Origin: Cladophialophora immunda
Lineage: Eukaryota > Ascomycota > Eurotiomycetes > Chaetothyriales > Herpotrichiellaceae
Length of the DNA stretch: 64,000 bases
Direction: 5' to 3'
Assembly: GCF_000835495.1 (NCBI RefSeq)
Contig: NW_015622543.1
Coordinates: forward strand, 1,348,239 to 1,412,238
Part shown: in pieces, positions 22,611-34,082 of the stretch
Position numbering within the stretch: the stretch's first letter is position 1
Layout of the letters: every line of letters starts with the position of its first letter
The notes under the pieces: generated by a model
Told to the model about the DNA's origin: nothing
The model's input: only the letters and a program-made list of their open reading frames with translations
Database searches by the model: none
Position numbers and translations under genes: made by a program

Positions 22611-24152
22611 ATGAAGTTGACAGCCAGAAACCTCACTCATGCTGCTTGCATTTCCCAATCCTTTCGATATCCAAGCCTCTTTGGTTCTGAGACACTCTCG
22701 TTGACCGCCGAGACCGTCACCAACCTTTCCCTGCAGATTGATCAGGCCGGATACCCTAGCCACGATGCACGAAACGTGACAAATCTCAGTTTTTGCAATG
22801 TCAGCCTCATCTATACGCACCCCGGACAGCACGATAATATTAACGTCCAAGTATGGCTACCATTGGAAGGCTGGAACCAGCGGCTTCAAGGAGCAGCGGG
22901 CGGAGGTTTCCTCGCAGGACTTAACTTACCTTCCATGGCTGGTGCATTGAGTGATGGATTTGCGGTCGTTTCAACCGATGCAGGCCACAAAGTCGAAGAT
23001 GCAAGCACATGGGCACTCTTGAGCCCTGGAAACGTCGACCTTTATGCGTTGCAGAACTGGGCCTCGGTGTCTTTGAATGATGCCGCGGTTATTGGGAAGT
23101 CAATCACCCAGAATTTCTATGGCCAAAGACCAATTCGTTCCTACTGGAACGGTTGTTCTGGTGGTGGCAGGCAGGGACTGCTGATTGCTCAGCGCTATCC
23201 CCAAGCATTCGACGGCATCTTAGCTGCAGCACCAGGGATCAACTGGAATACCGCTCTTGTCGGAGGGATGTATTTTCCGTTGCAGGTCCAGCAAGGCGGT
23301 CACATACCTGCACCATGTGAGACATATGCATTGTCATTGGCGGCAGTTGCTGCTTGTGATGCAAACGACGGTGTCATCGACGACATCATCTCGGACCCAG
23401 CACAGTGCAAGTTCGACCCATTCGCATTGGTCGGCCAAAACGTCACCTGTTTTGGCATCAACGCCACGATTTCACATGCGGCGGCACTGGGCGCGGCAAA
23501 GACTTGGGACGCGGTACGGACAGCAAATGGGTCTTTTCTTATGCCAGGACTGAACCGTGGTGCGTTGCTGAATGTTGCATTGAACAGCACTTGCGACGCT
23601 CAGACCGGAAAGTGCACGATGGTTCCTTTTTGGTACTCAGAGGAATTTGTGAGGTATTGGTTGATCAAAAGGCCGGATTTTGACTGGACCACTCTGACCT
23701 TGGATGATTTCTATCGCCTCTGGGATTATTCGGTGGACACCTATACCGATATGACCGCCAGCAATAACCCTGATCTTAGCGATTTTCGGGCATCTGGTGG
23801 CAAGATGATAACGTGGCATGGCCTTGCTGACCCAGCAGTTCCAACGAACAGTTCGAGGATTTACTATAACAAGGTCGCTCAGCTTGATCCGGGTGTGAGT
23901 CAGTACTATCGATATTTTGAGGCGCCGGGAGTATCGCACTGCGGAGGTGGTAATGGACCATATCCAGGGCATGCGTTTGAAAGTCTCATAGCTTGGGTGG
24001 AGGAGGGAAAGGTGCCGGATGTTCTTCAAGGAGTCAGTCTGCCGACAACAAACGGGACAGTCTATCACAGGCCCATCTGCGCTTATCCCCTGATGGCGAA
24101 GTACAAAGGCACAGGGGATGTTACGCAGGCCGCGAACTGGAAATGTGCTTAA
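22611..24152 (+). CDS. Tannase/feruloyl esterase family protein
   Basis: Serine esterase of the tannase family, which cleaves gallate, ferulate or related aromatic esters. Intronless. I start at ATG 22611 (513 aa); the frame is open back to 22458 but has no ATG there. Family landmarks: PSLFGSETLSL near the N-terminus, LQGAAGGGFL, GFAVVSTDAGH, the nucleophile motif WNGCSGGGRQG with S183, CDANDGVIDDIISDP (the calcium-binding-type loop), WHGLADPAVPTNSS with the likely acid D, and APGVSHCGGGNGP with the catalytic H flanked by Cys. Tannases of this kind are normally secreted, yet no hydrophobic signal peptide is visible from either start. Either a 5' exon is missed or the protein is intracellular. 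Divergent from the Zn2Cys6 gene. Confidence 0.9.
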   Translation: MKLTARNLTHAACISQSFRYPSLFGSETLSLTAETVTNLSLQIDQAGYPSHDARNVTNLSFCNVSLIYTHPGQHDNINVQVWLPLEGWNQRLQGAAGGGFLAGLNLPSMAGALSDGFAVVSTDAGHKVEDASTWALLSPGNVDLYALQNWASVSLNDAAVIGKSITQNFYGQRPIRSYWNGCSGGGRQGLLIAQRYPQAFDGILAAAPGINWNTALVGGMYFPLQVQQGGHIPAPCETYALSLAAVAACDANDGVIDDIISDPAQCKFDPFALVGQNVTCFGINATISHAAALGAAKTWDAVRTANGSFLMPGLNRGALLNVALNSTCDAQTGKCTMVPFWYSEEFVRYWLIKRPDFDWTTLTLDDFYRLWDYSVDTYTDMTASNNPDLSDFRASGGKMITWHGLADPAVPTNSSRIYYNKVAQLDPGVSQYYRYFEAPGVSHCGGGNGPYPGHAFESLIAWVEEGKVPDVLQGVSLPTTNGTVYHRPICAYPLMAKYKGTGDVTQAANWKCA

Positions 24153-24855
24153 TGTCTGTCACTGAAAGCGGAGATTTGGCCAACGATGTACAGAGGCTGT
24201 TATCTCATCCTCGTTGTCGGGACAAGATACTTCCAATTTCTGAAATGATGAACTAGCACACCCCGTAATTGTGTAGAATGGTTCTCCAATCTATGGTGAT
24301 CTTGCCTGTTGATTCCACCAAGGAACGCCAGAAGTTGCTCCGCCGGTCAGCGAACAACGGCGGAGATTGATGCGATCGGGAAAATATATATCCAGCCCCG
24401 AGGTCTGGGCGACGAGGCTGGCAATTGAGCAAACTTGGAAGTGCGTGCTGAGATGTTCGGCCATCAGACTGACAACTTTCAGGGACCTGCAGCCTCGTCC
24501 GGAACAATCAGACTACTCCCTTAACACAGTATTCCTTGATGCATTGAATGACCAGACGGCGTTGCGCCATCAAACACAGATTTATGAAACTTGAAACAGA
24601 CTACAATGTAGAAAGCCTATGCAGCATTCGGTCGAAGTTCGTCCGTTGCAGCCTGGAAGCTCAGGGAAAGCTCCATCTTTCCTGCGGTGTACAAAAACCG
24701 GCCATTCCTCCTCTCTGCCTTTTCTTCCTTTGGTTGTTTCTTCTGCCGCAGACCTTCTCATGCTCACCTCATACGAGCTAGTACTCTGCCCATCACTGCC
24801 GGATTCATTAGCTACCTTAAATTTCGTCTTTCCTTGTCCTGCCCAGCAAAAAACA
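24153..24855. other. Intergenic, esterase 3' end to GST promoter
   Basis: 703 bp. Upstream frames overlapping the GST start lack domain features. A pyrimidine-rich leader (about 24685-24850) precedes the GST ATG. An AATATATATCC string near 24382 is the only TATA-like element noticed. Confidence 0.45.
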
Positions 24856-26112
24856 ATGGCTACAGCATCTACATCCCCAGCTCCCACCGCAGCCGCTGAC
24901 GCGGCCGCCAATCAACAAGCCAAGATCAAGTTCTTCACAAACCATGGATGCGGCTGGTCTCACCGTGTCCATATTGTCCTGAAGGAGCTCGGACTGGAGT
25001 ATGAGGAAGTCATCATCAACATGGATGAACCAAGGCCGCAATGGTTCCTGGAGCTGAACCCGGTGAGCCTTCGACGTCTGCTTTGGTTTGATGAACTATT
25101 GTCTTGGAAATGATGCTTGGCTGTCGGAACTTGGGACCTGTATCTTCTGCTCCTGACCAGAAGGTATTGGTTACAAGTTGCTATTCGTTTCCCTACGTCT
25201 ATTGCATTGATCTTTACATCCGCTGGGCTTCATCAAGCTGTTCCATGGCTCAGCTCACAATTGGTCCTTATGTCTAACCAATCGGCCCCTTGCCGATTGT
25301 GTCTTGAAGCGTTTTGCTTCTCCTCGGTTCTGCTGTGCTTTCTCGAATGATGCTAACTGACTGTTCTCCCAGCGTGGCCTTGTTCCAGTCCTCCAGTATA
25401 CACCTTACCCTTCCTCTCCCGACTCCTCCACCGATACACTCACACTCACCGAGTCCGCTCAAATTGTCTCCTTCTTTACGGACCTCTATCCTTCCCACCT
25501 TATTCCCACGATCCCCGCCTTGGCTTCGGGCTCGATCCAATCTGCCGGTGCGGGCCAGGTTGAAGCAGCATATGTCCGCTACAGAATGTCCTTCTTCGTC
25601 GACACCTACTTCACCAAGATCAATCCTCTCATGTTCAAACTCGTGGGCGCAGATAACGGAGAGCCACAGGATCGGATCGTGCAAGAGATCTGGCGACTTT
25701 TGGAGAGAGATATCGAGCCATTACTTTCCGAAGTGAACGAGAACGGGAGGGGTCCTTATTTCGGAGGAAGCGAAAAGTTGACCGTTGTCGAGGTATGGAC
25801 CCTACTCTCAAAGTCCCGAGCCTACATAGGGCTATTGCCTGCTGACGTGCACTTTCCTCCTAGGCCATGACAATCCCTTTCGTCCTCCGCTTGGTCGATT
25901 TCTCCAACGACATCATATTTCCCGCTCGTCTCGCGAAGGAAATCCTGGACACTGACAAGGCCACGGGCAAGCTGCCGCGATTCGCAAAGTGGGCGAAACT
26001 GTGCATGCAGCATCCGAGTGTCACGTATACCTGGGACAAGGAGTATATGGTTCCCAGGATTGTAGAGCGGTTGCCGGCTGCCAAAAGGAAGTATGCGCCA
26101 GCGAGGGACTAG
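24856..26112 (+). CDS. Glutathione S-transferase (Cys-type thioredoxin fold)
   Basis: Cytosolic glutathione S-transferase. Three exons: 24856-25062, 25373-25792 and 25864-26112, giving 291 aa; introns are 310 bp and 71 bp, both phase 0. The first junction rebuilds the family's LNPRGLVPVLQY cis-proline region and so is secure. The N-terminal thioredoxin-like domain has FFTNHGCGWSHRVHIVLKEL, where the Cys/Ser positions match Cys- or Ser-dependent (omega-like) GSTs rather than Tyr GSTs. The SAQIVSFFTDLYP block binds the glutathione gamma-Glu. The helical C-terminal domain (about 110-285) contains FGGSEKLTVVEAMTIPFVLRL, the N-capping box region. The N-terminal A/T/P-rich 25 residues are unusual but show no clear targeting signal. 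Confidence 0.9.
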
Positions 26113-26768
26113 ACAACGGGGATGGTGAATCGTACGAGTACGAAATAAGCGGACAAGGGAACTATGGAACTATGATGGAAGCGCAGGGAGCTGTAGGATG
26201 GGCCTGGACTGTTTGGATAGACGTGAGTCAGGGCATCTAAGCAAGAACAGGTGCTCGACCCGGAATAACATCAAGAGGTACAGACGGATCATTGAGGAGC
26301 TGCTGGTGTCTTGGTACCTGCTTAGTGTTTGTATAGAGCCAATTGCGATGGCTTCCTCTTCCGATAACGGTCGAGTCCACGATCCACTTGCCCCTCGGCT
26401 GCCCCTCTTCTGATTTCATGCCTCCCCCCCTCCCTACCTAACCTATATAAGGATGATATCAATGAGGTGATTGCCCATCCCTCCTCTCGACACCTCTCAT
26501 AATTTCTCTCTGACTTTTTGCTTCCACCGCCAGATCGCAATCTTCCAGCTTTGTTGGAAAACTCGTCGCTTGGCAACATATCTATCATCCTTTTTCCAAG
26601 TATTCCGCTCCCTCCGCCCTCCCCGACACTTTTGCTGCTGCTTGGACTCCAATGCTGACACTCCCAGGTCACATCATCCCATCCATCACGCTTCAAGTAA
26701 ATCTCACTTGACAAAGATGGAGGTTGGCATGCAATCGTCTCGCTCGGTCCAGAGCCATCATGGTCAAG
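26113..26768. promoter_or_regulatory. THI4 promoter and 5' leader exon
   Basis: 656 bp from the GST stop to the putative 5'-UTR splice donor of THI4. A good TATA box, TATATAAG at 26444-26451, is followed by a pyrimidine-rich transcription-start-like stretch. An upstream ATG at 26717 opens a short frame within the leader. Confidence 0.6.
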
Positions 26769-28083
<1,315 letters not shown>

Positions 28084-28520
28084 AGGGAGGAGGCACGTCG
28101 GAGAATAAATCACAAGCGGCCTGTAGCAATCGAGGCGCCCGTCACTCATTCAGATAATCCCAGAATGCCAATGGTATGATTTTGTAGCCATGACAATCCC
28201 TCACTGACGTATATCATTGGACGGCAATGCTCGGAACAATGGCATCCCGCTGATTCTGCATTATTTTTTGATTTGTCTCTCATTCTTCGCTCGAGTTGCC
28301 CATCAAAGAGCGTGAGTGAGACCGACAGCCGGAGGCCGTCGGGCCGTTTCGAGGGCGCCTTTTGTCAGCATCTCGACCATCGCGTTATTGGCTGTGTGGC
28401 TTGATAGGCAATTGCGTAATTACACAGCACCCCTTTCGTCAAGTTTTTTAATCTATCTGTCTCAAATTGCTATGCTGAAATTCATGCCCCTTTGAGCTCA
28501 AGGAGCTCTGCAGAGAACCA
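28084..28520. other. Intergenic, THI4 3' end to MFS promoter
   Basis: 437 bp with no gene. I looked for a second CTGAGA/TPP aptamer upstream of the transporter and saw none. Confidence 0.5.
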
Positions 28521-30230
28521 ATGACGGACGACAGTGTCGGATCCGAGAGGACGCCTCTCTTATCCTCGTCATCCACCGCTTCCACCCCGCCGCAGAGTCG
28601 CACACCGGAGCCACGAAACTCCCCAAATGAAGGGCTCTCGTCACTGCGAGGCTTCCTCATCTGCGTCTCCGTCTGGGTCCTCATCTTCATCCTGACCAAC
28701 AATGTCTCGCTCATCACCACCATCCAGTCTCCCATCGCCACCGATCTCCGAGTCTCCAGCGAAGTCAGCTGGTTCACGTCGGCCTACCTGATCGCCATCA
28801 CCAGCATCACCCCGGTCGCGGGTCGGCTGTGCACGATCTTCAGTCCGCGGGTTTATCTGCTTGCCTCGATCGTCGTCCAGTCCGGGGGCCTGTTCATCAC
28901 CTCGCAGGCCAAGTCGCTGGCCGTGTTTCTGGCCGGCCGTGCCGTGACGGGGGTTGGAAGCGCCTCCATCACGCCCGTGGCGTTTATCCTGGTCACAGAG
29001 CTGACGAGCCCTCGACGGCGAGGTCTCTTCTTTGGCTGCATCAACACCGGCTACACGACGGGCGTGGCCTGTGGAGCCATCATCGCCGGCGCCCTGGAGC
29101 CGTTGGTCGGCTGGCGCGCCGTCTTCTGGCTCCAGATCCCCTTTGCCCTGTGCGCGGTGACGGTGGCCTTCTTCGCAATCCCCAAGCCCAAGGCTTCTCT
29201 GGCTGCGGGATCTTCTGAATCGCTGGCCAAGAAACTGTCGCAGATCGACTACCTGGGCGTGCTCAGCATCATTTCCGCCGTCGTGCTGCTGCTCTACAGC
29301 CTCTCGTCCCCGCGCATCAAAGTCACCCCGATCATCCTGTCGCTCGCGTCCTTCATCCTCTTCCTCTTCGTCGAGGCGACGTGGGCCAGCCAGCCCATCG
29401 TGCCGGTCTCGGTGCTGCGGTCGCGGGGCAACATCCTGACGGGCATCGCGACGGTCGGGGTGATGACGGCGCGGTGGGGGGTGCTGTTCTACACGCCGAC
29501 GTACGTGCTCACGCTGCGCGGCTGGCCGCAGACCAAGGCCGGCCTGACGCTGATCCCGACGAACCTGGGCTTCGGGCTGGGCGGGCTGCTGGCCGGGTGG
29601 CTGCACATCCGGCGCACGGGGTCGTTCTACCTCGCGTGCGTCGTGACCTTTGTGCTGTTCGCGCTGTCCATGGTCGCCGTGGCGTGGATCTCGACCCCGA
29701 CGTCCAACATCGCCCTGTACCTCGGCGTGCTGTTCCTCAACGGCTTCATCGTCGGCGCCCTGCTCAACTACTCGCTCGCCCACGTCCTGCACCTGACCCT
29801 GCCCGCCACGCACGTCATCGTCATCCCCCTCAACGCCATGTTCCGCAGCCTGTCCGGCTCCTTCGGCTCCTCCATCTCCGGCGGCCTGTTCCTGCGGGCC
29901 CTGCAGCGCGCGCTCACCCAAGGGTTCGAGCAGCGCGGCATCACCGGCAAGGCCCAGCTGATCAGGCAGTTGGTCGGCACGCCGATCCTGGTCCAGCGCC
30001 TGAGCGGCGTGGACAGGGAGGTCGCCATGCTCGGCTACGAGCAGGCCCTCCGCACCATCTACATGGCCGGCGGTGCCTGGGCTCTTTGCATGTTGCTGGT
30101 GCAGGCGGGCACCGGGTGGACCGCGCCCGAAGTCATCAAGGACGAAGAGGGGGCGGGCAGCGACGAGAGCAGGGAGAGGCAGCAGGACGGCCTGTCGCCT
30201 GTTGTTTCGAGGGAGCCGATGGCGAGTTAG
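28521..30230 (+). CDS. DHA2-family MFS transporter, vacuolar basic-amino-acid type
   Basis: Membrane transporter of 569 aa with about 14 hydrophobic segments, intronless. The N-terminal cytosolic tail carries SERTPLLSSSS, an acidic dileucine (ExxxLL) signal typical of vacuolar-membrane sorting. TM1 holds NNVSLITTIQSPIATDL and TM2 SEVSWFTSAYLI, the pattern of the Vba/Fnx1 group, which move basic amino acids into the vacuole. Motif C-like GRAVTGVGSASITPVAF and motif LTSPRRRGLFFGCINTGYTTGVACGAIIAG with GWRAVFWLQIPF follow. The gene is strikingly GC-rich at third positions from about 29100, which creates long open frames on other strands. Not obviously tied to thiamine despite sitting next to THI4. 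Confidence 0.9.
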   Translation: MTDDSVGSERTPLLSSSSTASTPPQSRTPEPRNSPNEGLSSLRGFLICVSVWVLIFILTNNVSLITTIQSPIATDLRVSSEVSWFTSAYLIAITSITPVAGRLCTIFSPRVYLLASIVVQSGGLFITSQAKSLAVFLAGRAVTGVGSASITPVAFILVTELTSPRRRGLFFGCINTGYTTGVACGAIIAGALEPLVGWRAVFWLQIPFALCAVTVAFFAIPKPKASLAAGSSESLAKKLSQIDYLGVLSIISAVVLLLYSLSSPRIKVTPIILSLASFILFLFVEATWASQPIVPVSVLRSRGNILTGIATVGVMTARWGVLFYTPTYVLTLRGWPQTKAGLTLIPTNLGFGLGGLLAGWLHIRRTGSFYLACVVTFVLFALSMVAVAWISTPTSNIALYLGVLFLNGFIVGALLNYSLAHVLHLTLPATHVIVIPLNAMFRSLSGSFGSSISGGLFLRALQRALTQGFEQRGITGKAQLIRQLVGTPILVQRLSGVDREVAMLGYEQALRTIYMAGGAWALCMLLVQAGTGWTAPEVIKDEEGAGSDESRERQQDGLSPVVSREPMAS

Positions 30231-30433
30231 CGTGCATGGGTGGCTGAGTGAGGATGTTTTACAATGTAGCCTACTCCTTTTTCCATACCATAGACTTGCA
30301 GACCACACTTGGACAAGATATTAGAGCATTGTGTTTGTTTTTCGTGTCTATGCATTAACTTGAGAGGCAATAGCGGCTTCTATTTTGTAACCCTAATTTC
30401 CTGACAGGCTGTGATCAACACTGTCTACCTTTT

Positions 30434-30886
30434 TCAGCTTCCTCCAGGCTGCTTATCATCCTTCAGATCCATGGGATGCGGATCAGCCGTTCCCAAACCC
30501 TTGTGTGCACCGAGTCCCGTATGCTCCCCTGTTGTCCTGGGCCCATTCCCTCCTTTTCCACTCTGATGTCCCGGGGCTGCTCCGCCGCTGAGGGTGCGGT
30601 CGTTCATCTCGTCCATGCCTTCCGGTAGAGGCGCGGCCTTCTTCGGCCCAGAGAGCTCGGCTTCGGATGTGGACTGGAAAGCCAGGGAGGTGATGTGTCA
30701 GTAAGGTATCATACTATGCTCCGGGGAATGGAACTGAGGATTGTCCGGTAGAGGGAGGTGTTTGATGGGGTGCCTGATGGGGTGCCTGCGTCTTACCTTC
30801 GAGCCTCCATGGACGATGTCGTGTCTGGCCTCGATGGGGTTGTCTGACTGAGGCTTTCCGTCGTCGAATTCGGCTCCTCGAGGCAT
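30434..30886 (-). CDS. Small hydrophilic protein of unknown function (109 aa)
   Basis: Two exons on the minus strand, 30797-30886 and 30434-30673, split by a 123-bp intron with strong sites (AAG/GTAAGA...CTTTCCAG, phase 0). The join reads HDIVHGGSKSTSEAELSGPK, a smooth continuation. The 109-aa product starts MPRGAEFDDGKPQSDNPIEA and is rich in G, P, D and K with no hydrophobic core, signal or membrane segment, so probably disordered. The C half has repeated G-x-G/H elements (HQSGKGGNGP, GEHTGLGAHKGLG). The spelling resembles small conserved fungal proteins with no assigned role. The intron contains a direct 12-bp repeat. Confidence 0.7.
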
Positions 30887-31872
30887 CTTGAGATGTAAGA
30901 GATGTTGGGACTTAAGGTTGATGCAAAGTGTCTCTTCAACTTGGGTCTGTTCACAATGAGTTCGATACAGAGTACACCAACAAAGATCCCGTGCCTTTGA
31001 GGGGTCTATATTTCCTTCAGCCTCAGCCTCAGCCTTTTCTGTCGAGCACTATTGGGCACGGAGAGTCCACCCGGGGGCATTCAACGTCACTGTGAAGTCA
31101 CATCTGCAAGGCACACGACACAGGCGGATCGATCATTCATTCATGGAACAAGATCGGGGTTGCTTCGACAATAGCAGCCGCGGGAGGATCTGGGACCTCC
31201 TGGATTTCATGCTTTCCATCTCACCTTCTGTCCTCCGAGGATGTCGTTGTCGTTGGGAGGACGATGAGTTGGGGAACAGAGAATTGGTGGCATTGAGGTG
31301 GATGAGAAGTCGACCGGGGAGTTCCGGACACGCCAATCTGCGGGTTTGCAGGCCCTCAGCGGAAAACCGGCGGGAAACTACCCACTGATTCTTTATTTCC
31401 CGACAGCACAAAAGCACAATGCGGGATTGAAAGATGCCTCCAGTTCTGTTTATCGGGTGTCGCCAGAATTTAGCCCGAATTGATGGGCCTCTGGGGGGAC
31501 GGCCAAGGTGACATTCCCTCCTCCTTCTTGCACACAAGGATTTTGTTTAGAACTACTCAGGACTCACCTGCGCAACCTGACACGTGGCTTTCGTGGAATG
31601 TTGAGACAATGATCAAGACCTCAGGCCGCTGTTTCATCTCCTGTTCCTCCTGCCTTGGTTTCGTGGTTTGACGCACTCGCAGTTTCCTCGACATGACATG
31701 AACCCAGTGAGAAGAACAAAACAAAGCTAGCACCAGCGAGGTGGACAAGAAAAGCAAACCACAGCGTCCCTACTGACATCTCAAACCGGATCCTACATAC
31801 CTCCGCAGAACAGAGCATACCTAAAGCATTCTCCTTACTGGCAGACCTCGTGGTGCCTCTACCAGAGTCGTC
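30887..31872. other. Divergent intergenic region between the 109-aa gene and the Mpv17-like gene
   Basis: 986 bp holding two divergent promoters. A short CAGCCT triplication (31019-31037) is present. Frames of about 100-130 codons on both strands have random-looking composition. No RNA gene seen. Confidence 0.45.
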
Positions 31873-32535
31873 ATGTCCGAAGCCACTTCCTCCACCGAGT
31901 CCTCCTCGCGTCTGCTGCGCGTCACGCTTGAAGGGGCCATCATGAGCGCCGTCTCCAACACCCTCGCCCAGGTCCTGAGAGCCTACCGCGGTGGTGGGGC
32001 GTTCATAGATCCGGTCGCACTCGTGCACTTTATCATTATCGCCGTCATCACTACGCCGCCGAATTACAAGTGGCAGTTGGCGCTCGAGAGAAATTTCCCG
32101 ACCAATCCCACGAAAAGCGACAAGGTCGTGGACGCGAGGGAGAAAAAGGACGATGGTGCGCAAGCGGTGGGCAAGAAAGAGACGCTTTCCGTCACCAATA
32201 CAGTCGCAAAGTTCGTGCTGGATCAGACCATCGGGGCGTCGTTGAACACAATCTGGTTCATCATCATGATCAACTTGCTGCGAGGCGAGAGTTTGAGCTA
32301 CATAGTCACAACCATTCAAAGGGTAAGTTAGAAAGATTCCGCAGTTTTGCTGGTTGGTGACAAGACTGGCTGACGCTTGTTTTAGGACTTTTTCCCTATG
32401 CTTATCGCAGGCTACAAGTTCTGGCCCATCGTCACGCTCCTCAACCTCGTCGTGGTCCCCGTGGAACACAGGATGTTTGTTGGAGGGCTGGCAGGGCTTG
32501 CATGGGGTGTTTATGTTAGTCTCATGAACATCTAA
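31873..32535 (+). CDS. Mpv17/PMP22-family membrane protein
   Basis: Small multi-pass protein of the Mpv17/PMP22 family, found in peroxisomal or mitochondrial inner membranes and linked to channel activity. Exons 31873-32322 and 32386-32535 (intron 63 bp, GTAAGT...TTTAG, phase 0) give 199 aa. Four hydrophobic segments: about 45-65, 112-135 (IGASLNTIWFIIMINLL), 150-172 and 178-197. The second exon provides the family's C-terminal block, FFPMLIAGYKFWPIVTLLNL then VPVEHRMFVGGLAGLAWGVY, equivalent to the canonical W-x-W-P...N-F...R...N...W-x-x-Y-L-S signature. The N-terminus lacks a clear mitochondrial presequence, which leans to a peroxisomal or other membrane, but location is uncertain. A charged K/E loop (about 85-105) separates the halves. 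Confidence 0.83.
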
Positions 32536-33009
32536 TGTCGAACAAGAGGCGGAACCTGGGGAGGGTCATACATGGAACGAGGCACACGCAGTACCGTCAT
32601 GTACGAAGTTATGATTAACGAGCACCGCCTAAACATAGACCGATACGGTTGAGACGTCACCTTGGCAAACGCCTCGCAGACAGCTGTTGATTTGCTGGAG
32701 GGCATATTCATAGCAGTGTCCTGAAGTTTGGACTATCAAGTGCTGATAATGTAAAGTCAATGGCTTTCTCGCAAACATTTTCCTCCGTTGCCATTATCGT
32801 TATCATCATCCCTTCGACCAGTTCCTGTGAATGTGTCCTATACCCCAGCATGGCATTGGGCTCAGAGGAAATATACAGGACGTGGGCGGAACTATACGGC
32901 ACGCTCCCATTCTGGCAAATACACTGCACAACGACTCTCGCGAATCCCCAAGCCACCTCCCCATTCTTCGACCGACTTTTTTGACAGCCAGCCACAGCAG
33001 CCACCAAGC
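32536..33009. other. Intergenic, convergent 3' ends
   Basis: 474 bp between the Mpv17-like and crotonase genes. Short frames only. No element identified. Confidence 0.5.
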
Positions 33010-34082
33010 TCACAACTTGGACGCCTTCCAGACGGGCTTCCTCTTCTCCCTGAACGCGGCCAGCCCTTCCTTTGCGTTCTCGCCGCCCATGAGGCCGCGC
33101 TTCATGCGCTCGTCGATGAGCTGGTACCCGCGCTCGACGGAGCCGTTCTCCCAGGTCTCGCGCAGGGCGGCGCGGGTGACGACGATGGCGTCGGGCGAGA
33201 TGTCGGCGACCTTCTGGGCCAGCTGCACGGCCTCGGGCACGCACGACTCGCGCGTCGCCGAGATGCGGTTGATCACGTTGTACCGCAGCGCCTCGTCGGC
33301 CGACAGCGTGCGGCCCGTCATCGACACCTCGGACGCGATCGGGAGCCCCGCGTTGCGCACCAGGCGCGGCAGCCCGCCCGCGCCGGCGTAGATGCCGCGC
33401 AGCGACTCGGGCAGGCCGAACGTCGCGGTCGGGGAGGCGACGACCATGTCGCTTTGAGGGGTGTGTTAGTACGAGGATTCTCGTGACCAAAGGGGGAGTT
33501 GCGGGAAAGGGAGGAGAAGGGTTGATCCGACACTTCTACGATGTGTATGGGATAAGAGAGGACAAGGATTGATGGCCACACCACAGCTCGTGCAAACACC
33601 ACCATCCCAGCCAGGACCATATCCGGAGAATGAAAATGAGATCCTCCCACCCACTCAACTCGGACTCACCAGTTCAAAACAATCTCAAACCCGCCGCCCA
33701 AGGCGAACCCATTGACCGCGGCGATGATGGGCTTCTTACCCAGCCGCCGACTGATGCCCGCGAAGCCCGTGCTGGGGTGCATGGCCAGGTAGGGCTTCTC
33801 CTCGAGCTCCTTGGGGTCGCGCTTGCCCAGCTCGATCAGGTCCTGGCCCGCGCAGAAGCTCTTGGGCCCCGCGCCCGTGATGATGGCTGCGCGCAGGGTC
33901 GGCTCGCGGTCGAACCACTCGAACACGCGGTGCAGGTGCCAGTGCACGGGGAAGGGGATCGAGTTCATCTGCCGCGCCCGGTTGATGGTCACCAGCAGGA
34001 TGTTGGGCGTCGGGTACGAGAGGAGGACCGACTCGTTGGGTGGAGGAGCGGGGATCTCGGTTTTGGCGGTGGTTGGATACAT
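33010..34082 (-). CDS. Enoyl-CoA hydratase/isomerase (crotonase) family enzyme
   Basis: Crotonase-fold enzyme acting on acyl-CoA thioesters, probably in fatty-acid or branched-chain amino-acid breakdown. Exons 33670-34082 and 33010-33451 on the minus strand; the 218-bp intron (GTGAGT...TCAAAG) rebuilds EIVLNCDMVVAS across the junction. I start at MYPTTAK (34082), giving 284 aa; an in-frame Met 15 codons upstream (34127) is possible. Oxyanion-hole motifs are FCAGQDL and NGFALGGGFEI. The acid/base region is FGLPESLRGIYAGAGGLPRL, with the Glu that serves hydratases. The C-terminal helix ends KRKPVWKASKL, where the last three residues SKL are a perfect PTS1 peroxisomal import signal. A peroxisomal beta-oxidation role is therefore likely. 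Confidence 0.93.

Noticed and set aside
28641..30308. 555-codon minus-strand frame antisense to the MFS gene as a gene
   Set aside because: Arg/Gly/Pro/Asp-rich shadow of a high-GC3 coding strand; no domain. Kept only as a composition observation.
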